DNA from: Antribacter gilvus
Lineage (GTDB): Bacteria > Actinomycetota > Actinomycetes > Actinomycetales > Cellulomonadaceae
Reading direction: 5' to 3'
Assembly: GCF_003946865.1 (NCBI RefSeq)
Contig: NZ_QXTH01000007.1
Coordinates: 62,001-126,000, forward strand
Length of the DNA stretch: 64,000 nt
In this document: piece after piece, positions 33,164 through 41,803 of the stretch
Numbering within the stretch: the first letter of the stretch is position 1
How the letters are laid out: every line of letters begins with the position of its first letter
Translations under genes and position numbers: made by a program
Notes under the pieces: model-generated
Databases searched by the model: none
Seen by the model: only the letters and a program-made list of their open reading frames with translations
What the model was told of the DNA's origin: nothing

Positions 33164-33892
33164 ATGGGACCGGACGAAGAGGCGCTCGACGGCGGCAACG
33201 TCAGCTCGGTCGTACGGGTCGGCGAGACGGTGCGGCGCGCCGCAGGCCCGTGGACCCCCACCGTGCACGCCCTGCTCGCCTGGGTCCGGGCGCACGGGGT
33301 CGACGGCGTCCCGGCGCCCCTCGGCATCGACAGCCGCGGTCGCGAGGTGCTCTCGCACCTCCCCGGTGAGGTGGGCGGCTGGCCGCAGCCGGACTGGATC
33401 TGGGACGAGACGGTCCTCGCCGACGCCGCGACGCTCCTGCGCCGCTGGCACGACGCGAGCGCCGGCTTCCCGCGCGACGGCGCCACCTGGCGGCTCCCCG
33501 CCCAGGAGCCGGCCGAGGTGATCTGCCTGAACGACGTGGCGCCGTACAACATGGTCTACTCCGACGGGCGGCTCGCCGGGTTCATCGACGTGGACATGGC
33601 CGCCCCGGGGCCGCGCGTCCGGGACCTCGGCTACCTCGCATACCGCATCTGCCCGTTCGGCGAGGACACGCCGCCGCCTCCCGGGCTCGACCCGCACGCG
33701 CGGCTCGACCTGCTCCTGGCGGCGTACGGGGCCGACGCCGGGATCAGCAGCCCCGACGTGCTCCGCGCCGCCGTCGGACGGCTGCTCGACCTCGCCGACT
33801 GGTCCGAGGACCACTCCCGCGCCACCGGACGTCCCGAGCTCCTGGAGCACGCCGCGATGTACCGGCGCGACGCCGCCCGGCTGTGCCCCTGA
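33164..33892 (+). CDS. Aminoglycoside-phosphotransferase-fold kinase
   Basis: 242 residues, APH fold. The catalytic Brenner motif is VICLNDVAPYNMVY (HxDxxxxN in the family; the His is replaced by Leu-Asn, the catalytic Asp and Mg-binding Asn remain), followed by AGFIDVDMAAPGPRVRDLGY (metal-binding D of the DFG-like motif). Small-molecule kinases of this type modify aminoglycosides, choline or similar. It starts 22 nt after the propeller gene. The substrate is unknown. Confidence 0.78.
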   Translation: MGPDEEALDGGNVSSVVRVGETVRRAAGPWTPTVHALLAWVRAHGVDGVPAPLGIDSRGREVLSHLPGEVGGWPQPDWIWDETVLADAATLLRRWHDASAGFPRDGATWRLPAQEPAEVICLNDVAPYNMVYSDGRLAGFIDVDMAAPGPRVRDLGYLAYRICPFGEDTPPPPGLDPHARLDLLLAAYGADAGISSPDVLRAAVGRLLDLADWSEDHSRATGRPELLEHAAMYRRDAARLCP

Positions 33893-33911
33893 CAGAAGCC
33901 GCCTGCCGGGA

Positions 33912-33923
33912 TATCATGTGATA
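33912..33923. promoter_or_regulatory. Operator-like inverted repeat before the VapBC-type genes
   Basis: TATCATGTGATA: arms TATCA and TGATA with a 2-nt spacer, overlapping a possible -10 (TATCAT). It lies 29 nt upstream of the antitoxin start, where ribbon-helix-helix antitoxins usually bind their own promoter. Confidence 0.5.
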
Positions 33924-33952
33924 ACACCACGCGCGAGCGAAAGGCGGTTCTC

Positions 33953-34174
33953 ATGAGTGACATCCTGATCAGAGACGTGCCCGACGAGGTCGTGCGGGCG
34001 ATCGACGCCCAGGCCTCCCACCTTGGCCTCTCCCGCACGGAGTACCTCCGGCGGCGCCTCGCCCAGGATGTCCGGCGCGGGAGGGGCAGCCTCAGCGTCG
34101 ACGACCTCCGGCGAACGGCAGACGCCTTCGCTGACGCCCTCGACCCCGACGTCATGGACGCCGCATGGCGGTGA
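33953..34174 (+). CDS. vapB: Ribbon-helix-helix antitoxin (VapB/FitA type)
   Basis: 73 residues. The N-terminal strand and helices [39 protein letters not shown] form a ribbon-helix-helix DNA-binding domain of the FitA/VapB class; the C-terminal part ([27 protein letters not shown]) is the toxin-binding tail. It overlaps the toxin gene by 10 nt, as in most type II pairs. AAGG at about 33940 lies a suitable distance upstream. Confidence 0.85.
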   Translation: MSDILIRDVPDEVVRAIDAQASHLGLSRTEYLRRRLAQDVRRGRGSLSVDDLRRTADAFADALDPDVMDAAWR

Positions 34175-34578
34175 ACCACTGGCTGGTGGACAAGTCAGCG
34201 TACGTTCGGCTCGGCGCATCGCGCCAAGCCGAGGAGTGGGTGACAAGGATCGACCGAGGCCTGGTCCGAGTCTCCAACATCACGTTGCTCGAACTGGGAT
34301 TCTCGGCGCGAAGCGGCCGAGAGGCGAGGACCGAGCTCGAGAATCCTCCACTCTCGATGTTGCCCGTCGAGTACTTGTCACCTGCCACGGAGGCTCGCGC
34401 GCTGGAGGTCCAGCTGCGCCTTGCCGACGAAGGCCTCCATCGCGCTCCGTCGATCCCAGACCTGCTGATCGCGGCGACCGCGGAGCTCGCCGGCCTCACC
34501 GTCCTCCACGTGGACAAGGACTTCGAGCTCATCGCGAAGATCACCGGCCAGCCGACCGAGCGCCTGACGGGCATCTAG
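34165..34578 (+). CDS. vapC: PIN-domain toxin (VapC type)
   Basis: 137 residues, PIN ribonuclease fold. Acidic residues fit the active site: Asp9 in HWLVDKSAY, Glu in ITLLELGFS (~43), Asp in [12 protein letters not shown] (~97), and Asp in [12 protein letters not shown] (~115). Such toxins cleave tRNA or rRNA when the antitoxin is degraded. It overlaps the antitoxin gene and follows it immediately, so expression is coupled. Confidence 0.87.
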   Translation: MAVNHWLVDKSAYVRLGASRQAEEWVTRIDRGLVRVSNITLLELGFSARSGREARTELENPPLSMLPVEYLSPATEARALEVQLRLADEGLHRAPSIPDLLIAATAELAGLTVLHVDKDFELIAKITGQPTERLTGI

Positions 34579-34604
34579 CCAGCCGTCGGTCTGGCCCTCG
34601 GCGC

Positions 34605-36995
34605 TCAGCCCTCCGTCGCCTCCAGGCGCACGCGGGCCACGCGCACCACGTCCACCGACTCGACGGTCAGGCCGTCCGACACCGGGCGGACCGTCGGGTC
34701 CACCCACACGCCGGTCGCGGCCCGCCACGGGAGCAGCTCGAGCCGCACGCCGTGCTGGGCGACCGCAGCGGCGTGCGGCGTGAGGTCCACGTCCCAGTCG
34801 CGCCCGTGCCAGAAGTGGTCGCCGACCAGCCGCTCCCCCACGAACGCCCGGCCCACGTCGCCCGTCCAGCGCACCCGCAGCAGGGTGCGGTCCACCCCGG
34901 CGAGCGCCTCGGCGGGGACGTCCACGACCACCGCCGCCGCCCCGGAGAAGTCCGTCGGCGCGCTGAGGCGGTCCATGGGGCCACCGCGCACCGGCTCGGG
35001 CGGAGCAGCGGCGACGGGGGCCAGGCCCGAGACGAGGGTGCGGGTGCCGGCGGCGGGGACCGGCAGCGTCCACCGGCGCCAGGGGCCGTCCTGTGCGCCG
35101 CCGGGGACGGGCGCGCCGTCGGCGGTGAGCGTCGCCGGTGCCGGCAGCAGCGCCACCGTGCAGACCGGCTCGGAGGTGTGCAGCACCAGGCCGCCGTCCT
35201 CCGCGTACACGGGGGCGTCGGAGAGGACGAGGCGCTCGCGGCCCGCCACGTCGAGCCGGTAGAGGCGGTTCGCGCTCGCGGCGTCGAGCACCAGGACGCG
35301 TACGCCCCGCAGCTCGACGACGCACGCGGGCCCCGGCTCGGCAGCGAGCCGGACGACGGTGGCACCGTCGTCGGACCCCGCAGCGGTGCGGCCCGAGCCG
35401 CCCACCGGGACCTGGCCCTCGACCACGAGCTCGACCGGGACGCCGTCGGCCGCGGCGAGGACCACGATCTCGCCGGACTGGTCCGTGAGGCGGGTGACCA
35501 CCTCCGCGGTGGCGCTGCGCAGGACGAGGCCGTCCGCGAGCTCGTACCGCAGCGGCCAGACGGTGGTGAGCCCGGCGGGGAGGTCGACAGCCTGGGTGGG
35601 GACGGTCACGTCGCCGTCGTCGAACGCGACGGTGACCTGGACCCCCTCCTGCGGGGGCAGCGGCCGCTGGGCGGGCTGGTAGGTGGTGAGGAAGAGGTAG
35701 CCGCTGCGGCCGTCGGACCGGATCGCCCAGCGCAGCTCCTCCGGGTCCTCGCTGCCGCCGCCCACCTGGGGCGCCATCGTGGCGAGGCGGTGACCCTCGG
35801 CGTGCAGCCAGAGATGGCGTCGCCGCAGGAGGTGGTGGTGGGGCCGGACCTGGCCGTGCTCGCCGACGGGCGCGTTGAAGTCGTAGGTCAGGGTCGGCAC
35901 GTCGTTGGGGTAGCCGGTGGCGTGCGACTCCTGCTCCGGACCGGTGGGGCCTACGCGCTGCGTGCCGCCCGCGTACATGTAGTAGCCCTGCCACACCGAG
36001 CCGCTGCCGATCTTGGCGAGGCCGACGCCGTCGACGTCCTGGCCCGTGACGAGCGGGCGCCGGTGGTAGGCCACGTGCATCCCGCCCCCGAGCTCGCACA
36101 TGGCGAAGGGGACCGCGGAGTCGTCCTTGAGCGGCACGGCGCCCGGGTCGAGGACGATGCCGTCCAGCGCCTCGCGGAGGTCGGCCCCGACGGTGAGGTC
36201 GTCGCGGACGGCGCTGTACCGGAAGTGGAAGGCGGCGAACGGAGCCCACTCGGTGTCGGACTCCTCCCAGAAGCCCTCCGCGTAGGCCGAGTACACGGGG
36301 AGCAGGGTCTCGGGCACCTGCGCGCCGCCCCAGCCGGTCGCGGTCCAGACGGGCACCCGGAGCCCGAGCTCTTCCGCGATCTCGCGCAGGGTCGCGAGGT
36401 GCTGCGGCTGGTCGTAGAGCTCGTTGTCCATCTGGACGCCGACGACAGGGCCGCCGTCCGCGTGCGTGAGGCCCGCGAGCTGGGCGGCGATCCGCCCGTA
36501 CAGGAGGCGGACCCGCTCGAGGTAGGCGGGGTCGTTCGTGCGGGTCGGCAGGCCGCTCTCGACGAGCCAGCCGGGGAAGCCGCCGTGGCGGGCCTCGCCG
36601 TGGGCCCACGGGCCGATCCTCGCCACCACGTCGAGACCGTGGTGGGCGGCCAGCTCCACGAAGGCGCGGAGGTCGAGGTTGTCGTCCCAGCGGAAGTCGC
36701 CCGGCTCGGGTTCGTGCGCCTGCCAGAAGACGTACGTCGCGACCGAGGTGAGCCCGCCCGAGGCTGCGTGCCCCAGCACCTCCGACCACCGCTCGCGCGG
36801 GATCCGCGAGTAGTGGATCTCGCCCGTGACCGGGAACCACGGCCGCCCGTCGCGCTCCAGCCATCGGCTCGTCACCTCGATGCGGCTCGTGGCTCCCTGC
36901 GGGTCGCCGACGGCGAGGTGGCCGCGCCGCTCCGGCTCCGGGGGCACGACGCGGACGGTGCGGGCAGCGTGCGTCAGGGCTGCGTCGGGGGCCAT
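34605..36995 (-). CDS. GH35 beta-galactosidase
   Basis: 796 residues. The (beta/alpha)8 domain starts FPVTGEIHYSRIPRERW, with the acid/base Glu192 in GVQMDNELYDQ and the nucleophile Glu301 in FAMCELGGGMHV. Beta-sandwich domains make up the rest; the last ~130 residues resemble a galactose-binding-like jelly roll. ATG 36995 follows AAGGAGAG by 4-5 nt. No signal peptide, so it acts inside the cell on imported galactosides. It stands alone: no transporter or regulator adjoins, but small palindromes (GCTGGGCCCCAGC, 37018-37030; GCACACTGTGC, 37035-37045) lie in its promoter region. Confidence 0.88.
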   Translation of the reverse strand: MAPDAALTHAARTVRVVPPEPERRGHLAVGDPQGATSRIEVTSRWLERDGRPWFPVTGEIHYSRIPRERWSEVLGHAASGGLTSVATYVFWQAHEPEPGDFRWDDNLDLRAFVELAAHHGLDVVARIGPWAHGEARHGGFPGWLVESGLPTRTNDPAYLERVRLLYGRIAAQLAGLTHADGGPVVGVQMDNELYDQPQHLATLREIAEELGLRVPVWTATGWGGAQVPETLLPVYSAYAEGFWEESDTEWAPFAAFHFRYSAVRDDLTVGADLREALDGIVLDPGAVPLKDDSAVPFAMCELGGGMHVAYHRRPLVTGQDVDGVGLAKIGSGSVWQGYYMYAGGTQRVGPTGPEQESHATGYPNDVPTLTYDFNAPVGEHGQVRPHHHLLRRRHLWLHAEGHRLATMAPQVGGGSEDPEELRWAIRSDGRSGYLFLTTYQPAQRPLPPQEGVQVTVAFDDGDVTVPTQAVDLPAGLTTVWPLRYELADGLVLRSATAEVVTRLTDQSGEIVVLAAADGVPVELVVEGQVPVGGSGRTAAGSDDGATVVRLAAEPGPACVVELRGVRVLVLDAASANRLYRLDVAGRERLVLSDAPVYAEDGGLVLHTSEPVCTVALLPAPATLTADGAPVPGGAQDGPWRRWTLPVPAAGTRTLVSGLAPVAAAPPEPVRGGPMDRLSAPTDFSGAAAVVVDVPAEALAGVDRTLLRVRWTGDVGRAFVGERLVGDHFWHGRDWDVDLTPHAAAVAQHGVRLELLPWRAATGVWVDPTVRPVSDGLTVESVDVVRVARVRLEATEG

Positions 36996-37107
36996 TCTCT
37001 CTCCTTCAGGCGGGGGTGCTGGGCCCCAGCCTAGGCACACTGTGCACGGTCCCAGTACTTCGGGGAATCCGGTGGACGCGACCCACCAGGCCTGTCAGCA
37101 TCGGCTC

Positions 37108-37656
37108 GTGCCACAGCTCCTCGTCGTCACCGGGCCGCCCGGGTCCGGGAAGTCCACGGTGACCGCCGCCCTCGCCGACCGCTGGGATCCCAGCGTCCTG
37201 GTGGAGGGCGACGCATTCTTCAGGTTCCTCCGCCGAGGGGCGGTCACGCCCTGGCTCCCCGAGTCGCACGCCCAGAACGAGACGACGGTCCTCGCCGCGA
37301 GCGCCGCCGCCGGCCGGTTCGCGGCGGGCGGGATGACGGTGGTGTACGACGGCGTCGTCGGCCCCTGGTTCCTTCCCAGGTTCGCGGGCGCCACCGGCCT
37401 GCAGTCGATCGACTACGTGATCCTGCTGCCGCCGCTCGAGACGTGCCTCGACCGGGTGTCCACGCGCGAGGGGCACGAGTTCACGGATCTTGGCGCGGCC
37501 CACCACCTGTACGAGGACTTTGCCCGCGCCATCGCGGACGGGACTCCGGGACTCGTGCTCGCCGACCTGCCCGAGGACGTCGCGGGGGTGGCGGACCGGA
37601 TCGTCGACGCGATCGAGCACGGCTGGTCTCGGGTCGAGGTGGCGGCCGCGGGCTGA
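37108..37656 (+). CDS. P-loop small-molecule kinase (AAA-type)
   Basis: 182 residues. Walker A is VVTGPPGSGKSTVTAAL at the start; VEGDAFFRFL resembles the substrate-binding GD motif of gluconate/shikimate-type kinases, and VVYDGVVGPWFLPRF the Walker B region. A lid segment CLDRVSTREGHEFTD follows. It could phosphorylate a small metabolite or confer drug resistance (chloramphenicol/gluconate kinase-like). GTG 37108 is used so that the P-loop begins at residue 8, as usual. It ends 7 nt before the convergent gene. Confidence 0.75.
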   Translation: MPQLLVVTGPPGSGKSTVTAALADRWDPSVLVEGDAFFRFLRRGAVTPWLPESHAQNETTVLAASAAAGRFAAGGMTVVYDGVVGPWFLPRFAGATGLQSIDYVILLPPLETCLDRVSTREGHEFTDLGAAHHLYEDFARAIADGTPGLVLADLPEDVAGVADRIVDAIEHGWSRVEVAAAG

Positions 37657-37663
37657 CGACGTA

Positions 37664-38359
37664 TCAGTCGTCGATGTCCAGCTCCGTCGAGCGGTCCGCA
37701 CGGCGGGCGCCCAGGCGCGGGTCCGCGAGGACCGCGTCGACGAGCCCTTTCGGGCCACCGAGAGCCGCCTCCAGGGTGTAGATCGGCACCCCGAGGAACC
37801 ACGACCGGTCCTCGGGCCAGACCAGCGTCGGCGGGTCGGACAGCAGCTCGTTCAGGGCGCCCACGGACCGGAGCGGGCCCGTCCAGAGGTAGTACCGGCG
37901 GTCCGGGAGGGCGAGCGGACCGGCGTCGGGCCGCTGGGGCCGGACCCGGGCGAGGTGCGCCCGGCCCTCTGCCGTCACCCGTTCGATCTCCTCCGGCGTC
38001 GCGTCCTCGTCGCCCGCGAACATGATGCCCATGCCCGGCGCCGTACCGGGGTCCTCGCCGACGTCGTAGAAGGCCCCCCAGCCTTCCCACGTGCCGCAGT
38101 GCACCGGCTGGTCACCGGTGACGGGCGCGAGCACGTCGAGCAGCGCGTCGAGCCAGGCGTGCGGGGCGTACTCCTCGTCGCCGTCCACCAGCTGCGGCGA
38201 CAGCGGCACGACGGCGTACGCTTCGTACCCGTCCGGCACCGCACCGCTCACCGACGCGTTCAGCTCGGTGAGCCGGTCGCGGAGCCAGGCGCCCGCTTCG
38301 GCGTCGTCGTCCCAGGTGGCACCAGCCTGTCGGAGGGCGCGAACGCCGGGGTCGTCCAT
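37664..38359 (-). CDS. Conserved-looking protein of unknown function
   Basis: 231 residues, acidic, cytoplasmic, no recognised family. It has no signal or membrane segment. The Trp/Pro/Asp-rich centre (HCGTWEGWGAFYDVGEDPG, DRRYYLWTGPLRSV, TLVWPEDRSWFLGVPIYT) reads like a folded globular protein of the immunity/SMI1-adjacent type seen in actinobacteria, but this is only an impression. ATG 38359 starts MDDPGVRALRQAG. It lies divergent to the zinc-binding gene. Confidence 0.6.
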   Translation of the reverse strand: MDDPGVRALRQAGATWDDDAEAGAWLRDRLTELNASVSGAVPDGYEAYAVVPLSPQLVDGDEEYAPHAWLDALLDVLAPVTGDQPVHCGTWEGWGAFYDVGEDPGTAPGMGIMFAGDEDATPEEIERVTAEGRAHLARVRPQRPDAGPLALPDRRYYLWTGPLRSVGALNELLSDPPTLVWPEDRSWFLGVPIYTLEAALGGPKGLVDAVLADPRLGARRADRSTELDIDD

Positions 38360-38421
38360 GCTGGGCACCCTAGTTCCTCCGGGGCCGGCGATCACGGGCC
38401 AGCCCACCGAGGAGACCTGAC

Positions 38422-38910
38422 ATGGCGGAGTGCTCACGCTGCGGCAACGAGGTCTGGTTCTTCCCGACCCCGGCCGGGCATCGGCTCACCTTCGAGCCGG
38501 AGGCGTTCTCCGACGGGACCCACGCGACCGTCGAACGCTGGTACCTCCAGCGCGACCCGGCCGTGGCCATCCACGAGAGCACCGTCCTGGGGGTCGCGGA
38601 CCGCACCGGGTACGTGATCCGCCACCGTTGCCGCCTCGGCCGTAGCCAGGTCGTCGACGAGGGCAAGGACCTGACCACCGACCTGGCCCTCGCCCGCAGG
38701 CAGGGCCCGTTCGTCCGCGACGTCGTCCTGGTCCCGCCCCACCTCGCGTACACCTACCGATGGCCCGGCTCATGGGCACACATCGTCGAACGCGCCTTCA
38801 CCGCCCTGTGCGGGGCCAGGATGCCCGACGGCGTGCGGACCAAGCCTGCCGAGCGCCATCGCCTCAAGGACATGCCGGCCTGCCCCGCCTGCCGCCGCCG
38901 GATGCGCTGA
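38422..38910 (+). CDS. Small protein with N- and C-terminal CxxC pairs
   Basis: 162 residues. CSRCG at residues 4-8 and CPACRRR at the C-terminus could form one shared zinc site, joining both ends of the chain. Between them are a beta-rich part (HATVERWYLQRDPAVAIHES) and VPPHLAYTYRWPGSWAHIVERAF. No known domain is recognised. GGAG lies upstream of ATG 38422. Its stop is adjacent to the convergent GNAT gene. Confidence 0.6.
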   Translation: MAECSRCGNEVWFFPTPAGHRLTFEPEAFSDGTHATVERWYLQRDPAVAIHESTVLGVADRTGYVIRHRCRLGRSQVVDEGKDLTTDLALARRQGPFVRDVVLVPPHLAYTYRWPGSWAHIVERAFTALCGARMPDGVRTKPAERHRLKDMPACPACRRRMR

Positions 38911-39456
38911 TCAACTGAGTGGCGCGCCGTGCTCGCGGGCGAGGATCGCGAAGTCCACCTCGGTGGCCCAGACGCCGTCGCGCAGGTCGTTCTCCACGAG
39001 GCGGGCCTCGAGCCGCATGCCGAGGCGCTCGCACACCCGGACCGAGGCCGTGTTCTCCTCGTCGATCCGGGCGAAGGCGCGGTGGAACCTGTAGGTGCCG
39101 AAGGCGAGGTCGAGCAGCGCGCGGGCGGCCTCGGTCGCGTACCCCTCGCCCCGGACGTCCGGGTGCAGCGCCCAGCCCACCTCGGCCTGGCGCGCTCCCG
39201 GTGCCCACTTGAGCAGCGCCTCGCCGATCACGCCCGGCTCGGACTGACGCTCGACCGCCAGCACGAGCGCGTCGCCCGGCTGCTCGAACGGGGCTTCCGC
39301 CCAGGTCGCGAGCTTCTGCCGCGCGACCGCCTCGGTCCACGTCGGCTGGTACATGTACGTGACGACCTCGGGCCGTGCACGCCAGGTGAGGAACGCGGCG
39401 GCGTCGGCGGGGGTGACGCGGCGGAGGATCAGGCGATCGGTCTGCACGGTGTCCAC
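38911..39456 (-). CDS. RimJ/RimL-type GNAT N-acetyltransferase
   Basis: 181 residues. The start TDRLILRRVTPADAAAFLTWRARPEV is typical of the RimJ/RimL branch, with motif A EVGWALHPDVRGEGYATEAARALLDLAF and motif B RIDEENTASVRVCERLGMRLEARL. It would acetylate N-terminal amines of ribosomal proteins or an amino sugar/antibiotic. The GTG start at 39456 gives the usual length. It converges on the CxxC protein gene without a gap. Confidence 0.87.
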   Translation of the reverse strand: MDTVQTDRLILRRVTPADAAAFLTWRARPEVVTYMYQPTWTEAVARQKLATWAEAPFEQPGDALVLAVERQSEPGVIGEALLKWAPGARQAEVGWALHPDVRGEGYATEAARALLDLAFGTYRFHRAFARIDEENTASVRVCERLGMRLEARLVENDLRDGVWATEVDFAILAREHGAPLS

Positions 39457-39555
39457 GCTCCCCAGCGAACCACCTCGGGGGCCCGCCGCGCGAGCGGCAC
39501 CGGGTCCTGCCTAGCGTCGGAGGAGCACGGCGATCGCCACGGGAGAGGAGCGGCC

Positions 39556-40518
39556 ATGCACGTCGGATACACGCTGATGACCGAGCAGAGCGGCCCGCGC
39601 GAGCTGCTGCGGTACGCCGTGGCGGCCGAGGAGGCCGGGTTCGACTTCGAGGTCTCGAGCGACCACTTCAGCCCCTGGCTGACGGAGCAGGGGCACTCGC
39701 CCAACGCGTGGGTGCTCCTCGGCGCCGTGGCGCAGGCCACGAGCCGGGTCGAGCTGATGACCTACGTGACCTGCCCCACGATGCGGTACCACCCGGCCGT
39801 CGTCGCCCAGCAGGCGGCGACCCTCCAGCTCCTGGCCGACGGCCGCTTCACCCTCGGCCTCGGCGCGGGCGAGAACCTCAACGAGCACGTGATCGGCGAG
39901 GGATGGCCGAGCATCGACGTGCGGCACGACCTCCTCGAGGAGGCCGTGCACATCATCCGCGAGCTCCTGACCGGCGAGCTCGTCACGTGGGAGGGCCAGC
40001 ACTTCCGGGTCGACTCCGCGCGGCTCTGGGACGTGCCGGACGTCGCCGTCCAGCTCGGCGTCGCCGTCTCCGGTCCGAAGGGGGTCGAGCGGTTCGCACC
40101 CCTCGCGGACCACCTGATCCAGGTCCAGCCGGACGCCGACGTCGTGCAGGGCTGGACGGACAGGCACCCGGGCGGGTCCCGAGTGATCGGGCAGGTGCCG
40201 GTGTGCTGGGACCCGGACGAGCGGGCGGCTGTGGAGCGGGCCTTCCGCGAGTTCCGCTGGTTCGGCGGCGGGTGGGCGGTCAACGCCGACCTGCCGACGC
40301 CGGCCGGGTTCGCCGCCGCGTCGCAGTTCGTCCGGCCGGAGGACGTCGCGTCCGCGATCGCGTGCGGGCCCGACCTCGACAAGCTCGCCGAGAGCGCCCG
40401 GCCGTTCGCCGAGGCCGGGTTCACCGACCTGGCGTTCGTCCAGGTGGGCGACGAGAACCAGGACCGCTTCCTCGCCGAGGCGGCCGGGCCGCTGCTGGAG
40501 CGGGTGCGGAAGCTCTGA
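39556..40518 (+). CDS. LLM-class F420-dependent oxidoreductase (G6PDH-related)
   Basis: 320 residues, luciferase-like TIM barrel. The start VGYTLMTEQSGPRELLRYAVAAEEAGFDFEVSSDHFSPWLTEQGHSP and RFTLGLGAGENLNEHVIGEGWPSIDVRHDLLEEAVHIIREL match the group containing F420-dependent glucose-6-phosphate dehydrogenase-like proteins; the SDHFSPW block binds the deazaflavin. ATG 39556 follows GAGAGGAG. The substrate cannot be told. It is followed by a bidirectional terminator. Confidence 0.87.
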   Translation: MHVGYTLMTEQSGPRELLRYAVAAEEAGFDFEVSSDHFSPWLTEQGHSPNAWVLLGAVAQATSRVELMTYVTCPTMRYHPAVVAQQAATLQLLADGRFTLGLGAGENLNEHVIGEGWPSIDVRHDLLEEAVHIIRELLTGELVTWEGQHFRVDSARLWDVPDVAVQLGVAVSGPKGVERFAPLADHLIQVQPDADVVQGWTDRHPGGSRVIGQVPVCWDPDERAAVERAFREFRWFGGGWAVNADLPTPAGFAAASQFVRPEDVASAIACGPDLDKLAESARPFAEAGFTDLAFVQVGDENQDRFLAEAAGPLLERVRKL

Positions 40519-40542
40519 GGGGCGCCCCGGCACGGGGCGCCC
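40519..40542. terminator. Bidirectional terminator hairpin
   Basis: GGGCGCCCC (40520-40528) pairs with GGGGCGCCC (40534-40542) around a 5-nt loop, directly after the stop of the LLM gene (40518) and 20 nt beyond the end of the convergent methyltransferase. Symmetric, so it can serve both. Confidence 0.75.
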
Positions 40543-40561
40543 GGCCGCTCAGGGGCGCCGG

Positions 40562-41218
40562 TCAGGCGGGCCGGCGCCACTCGAGCGTGTACCGCCAGTA
40601 GAGCCGACGCCGGACCCGGGCTCCCGGCATCAGGTCGCCTGCCGCGTGCCGCACCTGGCCGAACGTCTCCGCCGGGTCCGCCACGGGCGAGCCGTGCTCC
40701 CACTCGCCACGTACGTGCCGGGCGACGGCGGCGACCGGCACGCTCGCCAGGTCGAACGCGAGGTCCAGGGCCGATCCGGGGCGGGACAGCCCGACGACCA
40801 TCAGGACGCCGCCGGGAGCGACCAGGTCGCGCAGGGCGGTGAGGCCCTTGGCGAGGTCGACATGGTGGAGCGTAGCGATGCAGGCGACGACGTCGAACGT
40901 GCCGAGGTCGTGCGCGGTGCCGTCGTGCCGGGCGGGGTCGTGGCCGGCCGGGTCGTGGCCGGCCGGGTCGTGGCCGGTGAGGACGTCGGCTGCGACGTAG
41001 GTGAGTCGCGGGTCGCCGTCGGCCAGGGCCTCCGCGCGGGCGACCTCCGCCGGATCGAGGTCCAGCCCCACCACGCGACCCACGCCCGCCGCCGCGAGGC
41101 GGCGGGTGAGCAGCCCCTCCCCACAGCCGACGTCGAGAGCGCTCGCCGCCCCGGCGGCGTGCCGCAGGATCTCGGGGTGGAAGTGCGTGTTGTGGTTCCA
41201 GAAGGGATCACGCGTCAT
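40562..41218 (-). CDS. Class I SAM-dependent methyltransferase with a GHDPA repeat
   Basis: 218 residues. Motif I LDVGCGEGLLTRRLAAAG, motif II VVGLDLDPAEVARAEAL, acidic motif YVAADVL, and motif IV FDVVACIATLHHVDL. Between motif III and IV lies an unusual tandem pentapeptide, GHDPA three times, encoded by 15-nt repeats at 40935-40979; it lengthens a surface loop and is probably not part of the fold. ATG 41218 starts MTRDPFWNHNTHFHPEIL. The substrate is unknown. Confidence 0.83.
   Translation of the reverse strand: MTRDPFWNHNTHFHPEILRHAAGAASALDVGCGEGLLTRRLAAAGVGRVVGLDLDPAEVARAEALADGDPRLTYVAADVLTGHDPAGHDPAGHDPARHDGTAHDLGTFDVVACIATLHHVDLAKGLTALRDLVAPGGVLMVVGLSRPGSALDLAFDLASVPVAAVARHVRGEWEHGSPVADPAETFGQVRHAAGDLMPGARVRRRLYWRYTLEWRRPA
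40935..40979 (-). repeat. In-frame 15-nt minisatellite (GHDPA x3)
   Basis: Three units of GGGTCGTGGCCGGCC (plus-strand reading), the last ending GGTG. Units are multiples of three, so copy-number change would only lengthen or shorten the loop. Confidence 0.85.
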
Positions 41219-41803
41219 GAGTGTGGACCTTAGCGTCGGCCCGGGCGGTGAGGTCCCCGGCCCGGACGCCGAGATGCAGAGCAGCCTCCCCTCTGCCGAC
41301 GTCGCGGATGCTCGCTGCGTCGTCGCGACGCGGGCGACCTGGTCCTCATGTCCGCAGAGCGCGCAGAGTCCGAGTCGGTCGTCATCCACCTCACTGCACG
41401 CCTGCTCGCGCGCGTCGCGCAGGTAGACCCGCAGGTCCTTCGCGAGGCGCTTCCCGCAACACTCCCCTGGATGCGATTCCTTCCGAAGTCGGACGCGGAT
41501 GCCATGAGCGATGAGTTCATCGCCGCCGCTGAAGCGGGCACAGCCCTCGGCGACTTCGGTCCCGTCGCGCGGCCGATCGACGGGTGAGCGCCAAGCGCTG
41601 TGACCGTGCCGCTCCCCCGCCGCGAACACGCGAGCGGCATTCGACGCACTCGAGGGCGATCCCTGCCCGAGCCAGCGACCCATCGCCAGCATCGCCTGAA
41701 GGGCAATCTTTCGACGGACACCCACGACGGTCTCGTCTTGCCGCAGTGGCATTACGAGGTTCGACCGGCTGACCACCACCGCTGCGCCACCTAGGATCAG
41801 CGG
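41219..41803. other. 585-nt region with no convincing gene except one weak small frame
   Basis: Between a minus-strand methyltransferase and a plus-strand VOC gene. Codon bias is less regular than in neighbours and all long frames look like random high-GC frames, except the 79-codon frame at 41348. No palindrome or terminator stands out. It may be decayed DNA. Confidence 0.5.
41348..41587 (+). CDS. Hypothetical 79-residue protein (low confidence)
   Basis: MSAERAESESVVIHLTARLLARVAQVDPQ, then LREALPATLPWMRFLPKSDADAMSDEFIAAAEAGTALGDFGPVARPIDG and a stop. The second half (LPxxDAxxxxxEfxxAaxtg.l..f) resembles the style of small antitoxin-like proteins that usually continue with a Trp-containing segment, so it may be truncated at the C-terminus. 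No clear ribosome binding site. No known family is claimed. Confidence 0.35.
   Translation: MSAERAESESVVIHLTARLLARVAQVDPQVLREALPATLPWMRFLPKSDADAMSDEFIAAAEAGTALGDFGPVARPIDG

Noticed and set aside
33164-33892. Calling this gene an aminoglycoside resistance determinant.
   Set aside because: The fold is shared with many metabolic kinases and the key His is replaced; no evidence for drug phosphorylation.
41600-41794. Plus-strand frame of 64 codons before the VOC gene.
   Set aside because: No ribosome binding site, composition like a random frame, and it lies in the weak 41.2-41.8 kb region.
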